64,000 nucleotides of DNA, taken from positions 1 through 64,000 of the forward strand of contig NZ_JACJSE010000008.1 in assembly GCF_014698045.1 (NCBI RefSeq), in the 5' to 3' direction. A program made the position numbers and the translations under genes. The notes beneath the pieces are model-generated. The model had not been told where the DNA came from. It made no database searches and was given only the letters and a program-made list of their open reading frames with translations. Of this stretch, positions 16,903 to 26,100 are shown in pieces (position 1 is the first letter of the stretch; the number at the start of each line of letters is the position of its first letter). Origin of the DNA: Aulosira sp. FACHB-615 (GTDB taxonomy: Bacteria > Cyanobacteriota > Cyanobacteriia > Cyanobacteriales > Nostocaceae).

Positions 16903-17925
16903 TTATCTGAGAATAATCCGATTACGCCCTTCAGCCTTGGCGGTGTAAAGTGCTTTATCTGCGGCCACAATCAAATCAGAAGGTGAAGATTCCCATGTAG
17001 GAGTTAGGGTAGCTACGCCGATACTCAGCGTGACATACTCATTTACCGCAGACGCATCGTGAACAATTTGTAAGTTGTTAACACCGGCTTGCATTGCCGT
17101 GGCTACATGAAATGCACCAGCAGCAGGAGTATTTGGCATAACTACAGCAAATTCTTCGCCACCATAACGAGCTACTAAATCATGATGTTTTTGTGCATTT
17201 TTGCTCAAAACAGCACCCACTCTCTGCAAACAAACATCCCCGGCTGGATGACCATATTGATCGTTATAAAACTTGAAATAATCAATATCACATAAGATTA
17301 ATGACAGAGGAGATTCTTCCTGTGCTAAATTTATCCATTGAGTATTCAGATATTCATCAAAACGACGGCGATTAGCCAGACCTGTTAAGCCATCAACATT
17401 AGCAAGTTGTTGTAAAGCTAGGTTGGCTGCTTCTAATTGTTTATATACTTGCGCTTGTTGTAGTAGACGACGTAAACGCTGGCGCAAAACTGCCCAATGA
17501 ATTGGCTTGGTAACATAATCAGAGGCTCCTGCTTCAAAAGCACGGTCTACAGATTCTGCATCATTCAAACTCGTAATCATTAATATAGGTGTGCGTTCCC
17601 ATAATTTGGAAATCACGGTGTTGCCTGTAGCAGAGTCAGTATCAAGATTTGCCAATGCTGACATCAGATTATTTCTGGCAATTTGGAGCAGGTTTTTACA
17701 ACAAGTAAAGCCATCCATAACAGGCATGATTGCATCTAGTAATACTATGTCGGGTTTGACAGTCTCATAGGCATCTAAACACTGCTTGCCATCTGCAACC
17801 TCAACAACTCGATAGCCTTCTTGTTCCATAGCTTCACGCAACAGCAAGCGGATGGTCTTATCATCATCAGCCACCAGAATTACTGGAGGTTGTTTAGGTA
17901 GAGAAAATGAGCTTAAGCCTGACAT
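16903..17925 (-). CDS. Response regulator with diguanylate cyclase (GGDEF) output
   Basis: An N-terminal receiver (VILVADDDKTIRLLLREAME; VLLDAIMPVMDG with acceptor D64 from M17925) is joined to a GGDEF domain (DGLTGLANRRRFDEYL; GGEEF at 255-259), which would make cyclic di-GMP on phosphorylation. A ~25-residue insert (ANLDTDSATGNTVISKLWER) lies in the receiver between helix 3 and strand 4. The inhibitory I-site is KHHD instead of RxxD, so product inhibition may be weak. ATG 17925 gives a normal receiver start; an upstream in-frame ATG at 18042 adds a hydrophobic stretch unlike the family. No partner kinase is adjacent. Confidence 0.88.
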   Translation of the reverse strand: MSGLSSFSLPKQPPVILVADDDKTIRLLLREAMEQEGYRVVEVADGKQCLDAYETVKPDIVLLDAIMPVMDGFTCCKNLLQIARNNLMSALANLDTDSATGNTVISKLWERTPILMITSLNDAESVDRAFEAGASDYVTKPIHWAVLRQRLRRLLQQAQVYKQLEAANLALQQLANVDGLTGLANRRRFDEYLNTQWINLAQEESPLSLILCDIDYFKFYNDQYGHPAGDVCLQRVGAVLSKNAQKHHDLVARYGGEEFAVVMPNTPAAGAFHVATAMQAGVNNLQIVHDASAVNEYVTLSIGVATLTPTWESSPSDLIVAADKALYTAKAEGRNRIILR

Positions 17926-18848
17926 GAATTGCGTTCCACAGAAAATGAAAGTATCGACGAAGAGTAAGCTGGAAAACCTGCATAACACAAAAAGATAGCC
18001 ATTGAGTAAGATTTTGTGACAGTCAATCTTACTGGAAGGCAACTAGCTGACAGTTCATGACCGCAGTAAAGCTTGGTAGTACTGCAATGGTCTATGTTTT
18101 GTAAGATGTTTGAATTTCCCCGTCGAGTGAGTGCTTGTTAGCACTACTGACTGATCATGGAGGGTGCGATCGCACAATTTTGCCATCATGGCTAGAAATT
18201 TTCTACCCAACCTGTCCGACTGCACAATCAATTTTTTTAGGCAAAGAGAATATTTAATCAGCTTTAGTAAAGAAAAATTTAGATAAATTGGTTTCATAGA
18301 CAATTTACTGACAAGGGAAAAGCAATTTTTACTTGGGTTGCTCTAGCTTTGCAAAGAAGGCTTATGATTATATTTCCCCAGTGACGTGACTCAGTTACTA
18401 TCCAGATAAAACTTTAACTCTATAAGAATTTTCATTAGATTCTCAACTGACTTTAGGCAAATACTCAGCAGATTCTTAGCTATGACAAGGTATAGCTGAG
18501 AAAACAACTAAACTAAGTCTGAAAAACGCTAGAACGTCCTTGATTACTACCTTTAGGGAAATCTCAGACCTTTAAATTGATGAGCAATTACCCAGATTAA
18601 ACAGTGTTAATATCAAGCTGTACAAAAAACTTTATTTTTTAAAGGTCAACTTACTTTCGAGTTAAGTAAAATTGCTGATTTCAATCTGCATAATTGGGAG
18701 GTAACAAAAAATCATAGATAAGCTTTTAAATAATCTTTATTTAAATACTAGAATATACGAAGTCACACTTACAGAAAAATTGTTTAAATAATCTTATTAC
18801 CGCTAAAATATTTAATAAAAATAAATTTAAATTAACTCAATTACTGCT
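17926..18848. other. Long AT-rich spacer
   Basis: This 923-base stretch separates the divergent GGDEF and CRR7 genes. A minus-strand open frame at 18055-18303 shows no domain, signal or good start context, and I do not count it. The 18600-18848 part is very AT-rich and probably holds the CRR7 promoter. I see no clear RNA or repeat. Confidence 0.5.
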
Positions 18849-19109
18849 ATGCCAGACTCTTTAATGTATCAACAAGATAACTTTGTGGTGTTAGAAACTA
18901 ACCAACCAGAACAATTTCTCACAGCATCAGAGTTATTTGACAAGCTGAAAACAGTTTTACAGACCATCAATTCTCAAGATTTACCACCAGATTTACAAAA
19001 TATTGAGTCTTTAGAAGCTAGAGTTCAATATCTCATCGATACTAGTTGCGAATTGGATGTTGGTGCGGGTCAATATTTGCAGTGGTATGCAGTTCGGTTA
19101 GAAAAGTGA
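18849..19109 (+). CDS. CRR7-like protein (chlororespiratory reduction 7)
   Basis: The 86-residue protein has the pattern of CRR7: MYQQDNFVVLETNQPEQFLT near the N-terminus and CELDVGAGQYLQWYAVRLEK at the end. In plants CRR7 is needed for assembly of the chloroplast NDH complex; the cyanobacterial homologue is presumed to touch NDH-1 biogenesis. It is soluble with no signal. Identification rests on sequence memory of the family, so it is good but not certain. Confidence 0.75.
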   Translation: MPDSLMYQQDNFVVLETNQPEQFLTASELFDKLKTVLQTINSQDLPPDLQNIESLEARVQYLIDTSCELDVGAGQYLQWYAVRLEK

Positions 19110-19169
19110 TTGTCGGTCAATCGTCATTAGGCGATCACACAGTCAATAGCTAATAATTAATATTTATTG

Positions 19170-19207
19170 CTATTGACCATTGACTATTGACTATTGACTA
19201 TTGACTA
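19170..19207. repeat. CTATTGA heptamer array overlapping a stop codon
   Basis: Five units (CTATTGA, CCATTGA, then three CTATTGA) run from 19170 into 19204. The minus-strand DUF2854 gene ends inside the array: its stop and the last residues (SQ) are encoded by repeat units. Confidence 0.75.
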
Positions 19208-19743
19208 GTAACCAACGCTAACTCTATTTTATCTGCATCGGGCTGAGTGATTTTGATCTCTACTCCAGGGCCAAAGTAACTGGTCATTTTTTCTTGTTTT
19301 TGTTGCCAAACATGAATGGGTATATCAGGAGAATCAAATTCTAAAATTAAGGTGTAAGCACCATTAGTTTCTTCTTCCCTTAAACCTGTAACAATTGGTC
19401 TTTCTTCGTCGGTGGGGCTGAGACCTAAGTAAGAAAGTGCTGCATCCAAGTGAGCATCTTGACCATAACAATACCGAGTGATGTCTTTGCGGATTTTATT
19501 TTGCGTGACAGTTGCTTGCTGCTCACGCAGAGATAATACCGATGGTGCTGTGACTTGGCTGAAGGGTATTGGTTTAAGTTCATTGGCTTTGAGTGCTAGT
19601 CCCCCCAATAACAAGGGAAAACCATAAAAAAACCCTACAAGATTGAGAGTGGCATTATTCGCAGCATAGGCAATGAAGCCAACAAGGGTTAATATGCTAC
19701 CAACTGTTAAACCTAGAGTTCCCAAAGAGATTTGGCGTAACAT
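19198..19743 (-). CDS. DUF2854 membrane protein
   Basis: A 181-residue protein with two N-terminal membrane helices (GTLGLTVGSILTLVGFIAYA and LNLVGFFYGFPLLLGGLAL) and a soluble C-terminal domain (SYLGLSPTDEERPIVTGLRE). This matches the DUF2854 family conserved in cyanobacteria and plants, role unknown to me. The C-terminal three codons lie in a heptamer array, so the ancestral C-terminus may have been altered. Confidence 0.8.
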   Translation of the reverse strand: MLRQISLGTLGLTVGSILTLVGFIAYAANNATLNLVGFFYGFPLLLGGLALKANELKPIPFSQVTAPSVLSLREQQATVTQNKIRKDITRYCYGQDAHLDAALSYLGLSPTDEERPIVTGLREEETNGAYTLILEFDSPDIPIHVWQQKQEKMTSYFGPGVEIKITQPDADKIELALVTSQ

Positions 19744-19900
19744 GAGCAGAAGATAATATTTATTAAGACATTAGTTTTATTATCATCGGCTATGTGTCAC
19801 AGATGATGACAGCCGTATAACTTTCGTCGAGTTGTTCAAGCTTTGCCTGATTTTGCGCTAACTTTAAACTGGACTGTAGTTAATCAAAGGCAGATAAACA

Positions 19901-20083
19901 ATGGATTTACAAACTATAAAAGAACGAGTTGCGGCAGTTCAAAGCAAACGCGACTATCTTTTGAGTCTCTTAGAACAGCCAAATTTAGGAACTTTGAGAA
20001 TAGATGTCAATCAAGCTTTAGAAGAACTAGATGACTTACTTGATGAATATAAACGTACTATCCCAGAAACGGGAAATAATTAA
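19901..20083 (+). CDS. Small conserved-looking helical protein
   Basis: A 60-residue acidic protein (MDLQTIKERVAAVQSKRDYL ... LEELDDLLDEYKRTIP) that is predicted helical by eye, with a possible short coiled coil. ATG 19901 is the start. An overlapping frame at 19843-20034 is judged spurious. The gene is unrelated to its neighbours and has no family I can name. Confidence 0.65.
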   Translation: MDLQTIKERVAAVQSKRDYLLSLLEQPNLGTLRIDVNQALEELDDLLDEYKRTIPETGNN

Positions 20084-20213
20084 TTTGTACTAAAAATTGC
20101 GTCGGTATCTCTGATAATACAAAAGTGATGCCGACGCTTCTCAATAACAAAACATTACTAGCTCTCCACCCATGAGCCAAGGCTAAGTCAACATAGCATT
20201 TGCGCCAAATTAT

Positions 20214-20630
20214 TTATCGCATAATTTCACTGTCGCCTCTACGTTTGCCTAATTGTCTGACTAAAGCGATGAGTTCAGAGGTTGAGACATCTTTTTTACA
20301 AAAATCATCGAAATTAGCCATTCCTGTGGCGCGAGGAGATTTAGCCTCTTCTACTGAAGAGTAAGCAAGTATTTGAGTCTGGGGAGAAATGGCTTTAATT
20401 TGACTCGAAGCACTCCACCCGTCCATGATGGGCATTTGTAAATCTAAAACAATCACATCAGGACGACAGCATTTTACCATTTCGATCGCTTCTTGACCGT
20501 TACTCGCTAACCCCACAACTTGAATATTCTCTTGACAAGAAAAAGCCAATTGTAGGGTTAGACGAGTTAGTTCATGGTCATCAACCACGAGAACACGTAA
20601 CACAGAAGACTCACAGGAGAGCATTAACAT
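20214..20630 (-). CDS. Receiver-only response regulator
   Basis: The 138 residues form one receiver domain: RVLVVDDHELTRLTLQLAFS, acceptor D63 in DVIVLDLQMPIMDG, the switch Ser/Thr region ILAYSSVEE, and the Lys of FCKKDVS. No output domain follows, so it probably works by protein contact in a phosphorelay, as CheY-like or Spo0F-like proteins do. No kinase gene is adjacent; ppk1 lies upstream on the same strand 156 bases away. Confidence 0.88.
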   Translation of the reverse strand: MLMLSCESSVLRVLVVDDHELTRLTLQLAFSCQENIQVVGLASNGQEAIEMVKCCRPDVIVLDLQMPIMDGWSASSQIKAISPQTQILAYSSVEEAKSPRATGMANFDDFCKKDVSTSELIALVRQLGKRRGDSEIMR

Positions 20631-20786
20631 TCAAGGGTAAAAAATTAGTGACAACAATGTTTATAGTTTATGAGAGCTAGTCCCGATAATTACTCTATCT
20701 TATGGTTGATAACTCCTGTTTTATCAACCAATTTACATAGAGAAAATACGGAAAAATTAAACTTTACTAAAAAAATCAAATTTTTA

Positions 20787-22997
20787 CTAGTTATCAGTGT
20801 AGGAAAAACTCTTTTGAGCATCTAGTAAATTCGGTGTTCCGCCTGTAGAACGGAGTGCCATATTCATCAGAGTTATTTGTGAATGTGTTTCGGGACAATC
20901 ATCTCCGGGACGGCGTTGGATATAAGTACCATCAGCTTGTAATTCCCAAGCTTGGCGGTTATCTGCCAGCATAATTCCTAAGATTTCTTGCAAATCTTTA
21001 GCAATATCTTGATCTTTGATTGGGGTAATCACTTCCACTCGCCGATCTAAGTTGCGGCGCATCCAGTCGGCACTACCAATATAGATTTCTTCTTGACCAT
21101 TGTTGTAGAAATAATAGACGCGGGAATGTTCTAAAAAGCGACCGACAATGCTGATTATGCGAATGTTTTCACTGATGTCCTTGATTCCTGGACGTAAACA
21201 GCAAATGCCCCTAATAATCAAATCGATTTGTACACCAGCGCGGGAAGCTTCGTATAAAGTGGCGATGATTTGTGGGTCAACAAGGGAGTTCATTTTGGCA
21301 ACAATGCGCCCAGAAAAACCATTTTTGACATTTTCGATTTCGCGCTGAATTAAAGACAAAAAGCGATCGCGCATATTCACAGGTGCAACTAATAATTCTC
21401 GATAGGATTTTTGCCGGGAATAGCCAGTTAAAAAATTAAACAAATCTGTAATATCAGCGCCTAATTCTTCACGACAACTAAACAATCCTAAATCGGTATA
21501 TAGTCTTGCAGTTTTAGGGTTATAATTTCCTGTGCCGATATGCACATAACGACGCATTCTGTCTTTTTCGCGCCGCACTACCATCACGGTTTTGCAATGG
21601 GTTTTTAAACCAACTAACCCATAGACAACGTGTACTCCCACCCGTTCTAAACGCCTAGCCCAGTAAATATTATTTTCTTCATCAAATCGGGCTTTTAATT
21701 CTACTAAGACTGATACTTGCTTGCCATTTTCAGCCGCAGCAATTAAAGCATTAACGATTGGCGAATCACCGGAAGTCCGGTAAAGGGTCATTTTGATGGC
21801 CAGTACATTCGGGTCATGGGCTGCATGGGTGATAAACCGCACCACTGTTGCGGAAAAAGATTGATAAGGATGGTGGACGAAAAGATCCTTTTCCCTAATC
21901 ACCGAAAAAAAATCTTTGCCTTCTTCCATTTCCAACACATCTTCATCTACATTCGGTTCGCGCAACCTTTGTAGACGAGAAGGAACAACAGATTGACGGG
22001 GGGGATCTTTCAGTTCTGGCAAAGGTAAAGCCAGAAAATACATCAAATCGCGTAAACCCAATAAACCATCGACCTCATAAACATCGCTGTCGGTTAAATC
22101 TAAATCTTGTAATAACCTTGTGCGGATTGGTTCTGGGGTTTGGGATTGAATTTCGATTCTGACGGGACTACCACCAATCCGGCGTTTGCGTAATTCTTGT
22201 TCAATGGCTAACAACAAATCATCGGCTTCATCTTCTTCCAATGCTAAATCAGCATCACGGGTAATGCGGAAGGGATGGTATTCTTGGATATTCATCCCTG
22301 GAAACAGAGTGTGTAGGTTATGAGCGATCGCTTGTTCTAAAGGTACACCTGTCCAGTTGGCTGTATGGCCATTTTCTTGAATACCCAACTCTGGCGGTAA
22401 AGGCAAAAATCTGGGTAACACGCTTGGGACTTTGACTCTGGCGAAAAATTCTTCTTCGGTATCTGGGTTTTTGACCACCACTGCCAAATTTAAACTGAGA
22501 TTGGAAATGTAGGGGAAAGGATGGCTAGGGTCAACGGCCAAAGGAGTCAAAACGGGAAAGATTTGTTCTTCAAAATAATTATCTAAATAAGTCCGTTGTT
22601 TTTGGTTTAAATTAATGTAGTCCAGGATATGAATGCCGTGGTTGGCTAGTAGCGGACGCAAGACTTCTTCAAAATGCTGATGCTGTTTAACTACTTGCGG
22701 GCTAAGGTGCAACCGAATATCATCTAACTGTTGTTGCGGGGTACGGCCATCGGGTGTTAACTGAGTTACCTTTGCTTCTACTTGTTGCTTTAAAGCAGCA
22801 ATTCGCACCATGAAAAACTCATCTAAATTAGAACTGAAGATAGCTAAAAACTTCAGTCTTTCTAAAAGTGGTGTGCGTGAGTCAAAGGCTTCATGCAACA
22901 CTCTGTTATTAAATTCCAGCCAGCTTAACTCTCGGTTGATATAGTATTGTGGATCATTGAGATTGATGGGATTGGCAATCTTTTTGGATTTCGGCAT
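20787..22997 (-). CDS. ppk1: Polyphosphate kinase 1
   Basis: The 736-residue protein has the PPK1 layout: N-domain (YINRELSWLEFNNRVLHEAF), H domain, and C-terminal catalytic domains with the phospho-acceptor histidine in RRYVHIGTGNYNPKTARLYT and the second conserved stretch SRVYYFYNNGQEEIYIGSAD. It makes polyphosphate from ATP reversibly. ATG 22997 (MPKSKKIANP) is preferred; a start at 23030 adds eleven residues of no family character. It is in the same orientation as the usher gene upstream, but 162 bases apart, so probably its own unit. Confidence 0.95.
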   Translation of the reverse strand: MPKSKKIANPINLNDPQYYINRELSWLEFNNRVLHEAFDSRTPLLERLKFLAIFSSNLDEFFMVRIAALKQQVEAKVTQLTPDGRTPQQQLDDIRLHLSPQVVKQHQHFEEVLRPLLANHGIHILDYINLNQKQRTYLDNYFEEQIFPVLTPLAVDPSHPFPYISNLSLNLAVVVKNPDTEEEFFARVKVPSVLPRFLPLPPELGIQENGHTANWTGVPLEQAIAHNLHTLFPGMNIQEYHPFRITRDADLALEEDEADDLLLAIEQELRKRRIGGSPVRIEIQSQTPEPIRTRLLQDLDLTDSDVYEVDGLLGLRDLMYFLALPLPELKDPPRQSVVPSRLQRLREPNVDEDVLEMEEGKDFFSVIREKDLFVHHPYQSFSATVVRFITHAAHDPNVLAIKMTLYRTSGDSPIVNALIAAAENGKQVSVLVELKARFDEENNIYWARRLERVGVHVVYGLVGLKTHCKTVMVVRREKDRMRRYVHIGTGNYNPKTARLYTDLGLFSCREELGADITDLFNFLTGYSRQKSYRELLVAPVNMRDRFLSLIQREIENVKNGFSGRIVAKMNSLVDPQIIATLYEASRAGVQIDLIIRGICCLRPGIKDISENIRIISIVGRFLEHSRVYYFYNNGQEEIYIGSADWMRRNLDRRVEVITPIKDQDIAKDLQEILGIMLADNRQAWELQADGTYIQRRPGDDCPETHSQITLMNMALRSTGGTPNLLDAQKSFSYTDN

Positions 22998-23159
22998 GAC
23001 GATCTGCGGGTAGCCAGAAGTAGCCCACAAGGCTGAAGAACAATAAACATAGTAGTGGAAATTTGTAATTGCCGAGAAGTTGCTTTTTTACAAAAGTCAG
23101 ATAATTGGGATTTTAAATTTGGGATTTTGAATTAATTTGCTAGTAAAACACAAAAAACG

Positions 23160-26100
23160 TTACTTTTCTTTAGTTTCCTTTGCGGCTGTAGAAATTGGTA
23201 ATTGTAGATTTTGGTCATAGACGAACTCGTTGTGAATAGTGACATCGCGTTTGGGGAAAGTCTCACTATTGGCGATCGCTTCTTGGGGTGGAATTCGCAA
23301 TGTATACTTACCAACAGGCACACCATCTACACGATACAATCCAAATTCGTCAGTCATCGCTGCTAAAACTTCTGTACCATCAAGATTGACGAGTTCTACC
23401 CGGACATCAGACATGGGTTGACCTGCAACATCAGTAATTCTGCCTGCTAAACCATATTCTAATCTGGCAGTAAAATCTACATTCGTTACACCTGCCATTC
23501 CCACCTCAGCTACACGGCTGGTTTTTTGTACGGTGAGTTCTACAGGTAATTGTTCTGGGTCAACTTCGACGCGATAGACACCTTCTGGTAAACCGCCAAC
23601 AAAGAAGTTACCACTAGAGTCTGTTTTTGCACCACCCACAGGTTTGTTGTGGTTATTGATGACTCTGACACTAGCGCCTTGTAAATCATAACCTTGATTT
23701 TCGCCTGAGACAGCAATGCGTCCCGCGATCGCACCACGGTCTTTACCAAGAGAACTAAAGCTACTAGGAACAGCCCGACCACCAGCAAATGACAAGTCTG
23801 AGACTAATGATACCGTCAGGCGATCGTCATTAAATCCGCCAAAAGCATTTCTTCTCCCAGCAAAGGGAATTCCTTGATATTCAACCCTGGCGAATAATCC
23901 CGGTAGTACTTGCATACTCGCACCAACAATCGGGCCAAAATTACCCTCACGGTAAGCCAACCCCATTCGCCAACTCAGTTGTCTAATACTTGCAGGACTA
24001 TAGTTCAACGTCGCTGTATAGCGAGTAGCATAATTACCACCAAAATCAGTACCTAAAGAAACTTGATAGTTACGATTAAAGTTATAACTTAAATCACTAG
24101 CATATCTATCTCCATAAGTATTAAAAGATAGTCGTGCCGCATGATTTACTTGATAATAAGCATTGAATAAATACTGCCCAGTAATATCAGGTCTACCACT
24201 TAAAGATAAACGAGTAAAAGGTTGTAGAAAGAAAGTTGGTGATATATATTCATTTGTATCCGTACCGCTTTTACGACTACGTGCTAGAAACCCTAACTGA
24301 AACTTATTATTAAATCGATAACTTACTTCTGCACTATGGTTAAAGAACTCACCAGAGTTTTTTCCATTCCGATATCCGTTGGGATAAGACTGGGAATTAG
24401 CCGTAATATCTAACTGTCCTAATTGAATATCTAAATCTGTGTTATAAGCTAACTTGCCAAAAGAATTACCCACACTAGCAGATAAAACCACAGGATTAGC
24501 TACCCGCCAAACTAATCCAGCTTGGCTTTGAATTGTATCAGGGATCGCTTGTACAGAACCTTCAAAAGTTAAATTATTAGAAATACCTTGGCGAATTTGG
24601 TAAAATCCAGCAAATTGCCCAGCATCAGTACCATTGTTATTATCAAACAAAGAATTTTGGACTAAATTTCCAGTTAAACCCACCCCAGCTAATTGAACAT
24701 TACCACCTGCTGGTAATAATAAATCAGAAGCATTAATTCTCACAGAACGGATTTCACTAGGAACATTTAAATTATTCCGGTCAAAAACTAAAATTTCAAT
24801 TTGATTATTTTGTCCAACAGGTAAATTAACATCAACAAACTCATATCTACCATCAAACCCTACCTGTTGCTGTGCTACAACAACTCCAGAAACCCTCAGT
24901 TGTACAAAACTTGCGGCTGGAACTACACCTTGGAAAGTTTGTAAAGGTCGAGAACGTCTTGGTAATAACTCATTCGCATTGTTAGTTTGATTAAAGCGAT
25001 TTGTTGGTATATTTGTATAACCGAATTGCGCTCCGGTCAAATTCAGACTATTTACTAATGGGTTAATACCAATTTGTTGCCGACCGACTTGATAAAGAAA
25101 TCTACCATTGCGTTTATAGTAAAAATATTCTGATACATCAGGAGAGTTTTCAAAATTATTATTTACCCTTACACGCCATAAACCACCTGCTAATCTGCCA
25201 CCCAGTAATGTAGAACTGCGTAAGTTGACATCGCCAGCATTATTAACAATATTTAACTCTTGCCTTAAATTAGAAAAACCATTGAGTGGTGCAAATACAT
25301 CTGGTTGTAAGTTAACTGCTTGGTTTGTATATGCTGTGCCATCACCCCGCCAAGGTAAGTCAATAATTAAAGCCAGATCCAAAGAATTAAATTCAATATT
25401 TGTCGAGAGTTTTTCTCTAACAAAGGCATCACTAATATAGTTGATACCTTTAAAATTTTGAATATCACTCTCTGCAAGATTAATTGTACCTAAAGGCGTA
25501 TTTAAATATGTATTGTTATCTTTTGTCTCTACTGTAAAACCAGCAAGTTTAGCAAAGTCATCCAAAGGTAGAAGCAAGGTATTTCCTTGGCGGATAACAT
25601 CTAAGCTTCCTACTTCTTTTCGATTAATAATTACTCCTAGCAATAAATTCTCTAAATTTGAGCTTGCTGTTTGGGTAAAAGTGATACGTGAGTTGTCATC
25701 TATATTTAAGATATTTTTACTAACATCTACTCCTTGTTTTGGCGGTTGTACTTCAGCAGGTTTAGTGTTGGGTTGTGGAGTTGATTCTGTGGCTGAACTT
25801 GGTGCAGGAGTAGTGTTAGTAGCTGTTTTTTGCGGAACCTGTGGATGAGCTGGTTGTTTTGTTAAAAATGCTGATAAATCTTCTGATTTTTTAGATGTCT
25901 GGCTGTTAGTAGGAACTTCAGACGGTACATTGGCAACTTTATATTGAAGTGATGAATTAGATGGTTGTTTTGTTAAAAATGCTGCTAAGTCATGCGAATT
26001 TATCGAAGTTTCGCTAGTTGCGGCGGTAGATTCTGTTGTTGTGACATCAGGAAACTGTGATTGAGGTGTTTGTTTTGCTAAAAAAGTACCAAAATTATCA

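Noticed and set aside
18055..18303. Minus-strand ORF of 82 residues upstream of the GGDEF gene
   Set aside because: Lacks any recognisable feature and sits in a non-coding-looking AT-rich stretch.
19843..20034. 63-residue ORF overlapping the small helical protein gene
   Set aside because: The other frame (19901-20083) has balanced helical, acidic composition; this one is basic and featureless.
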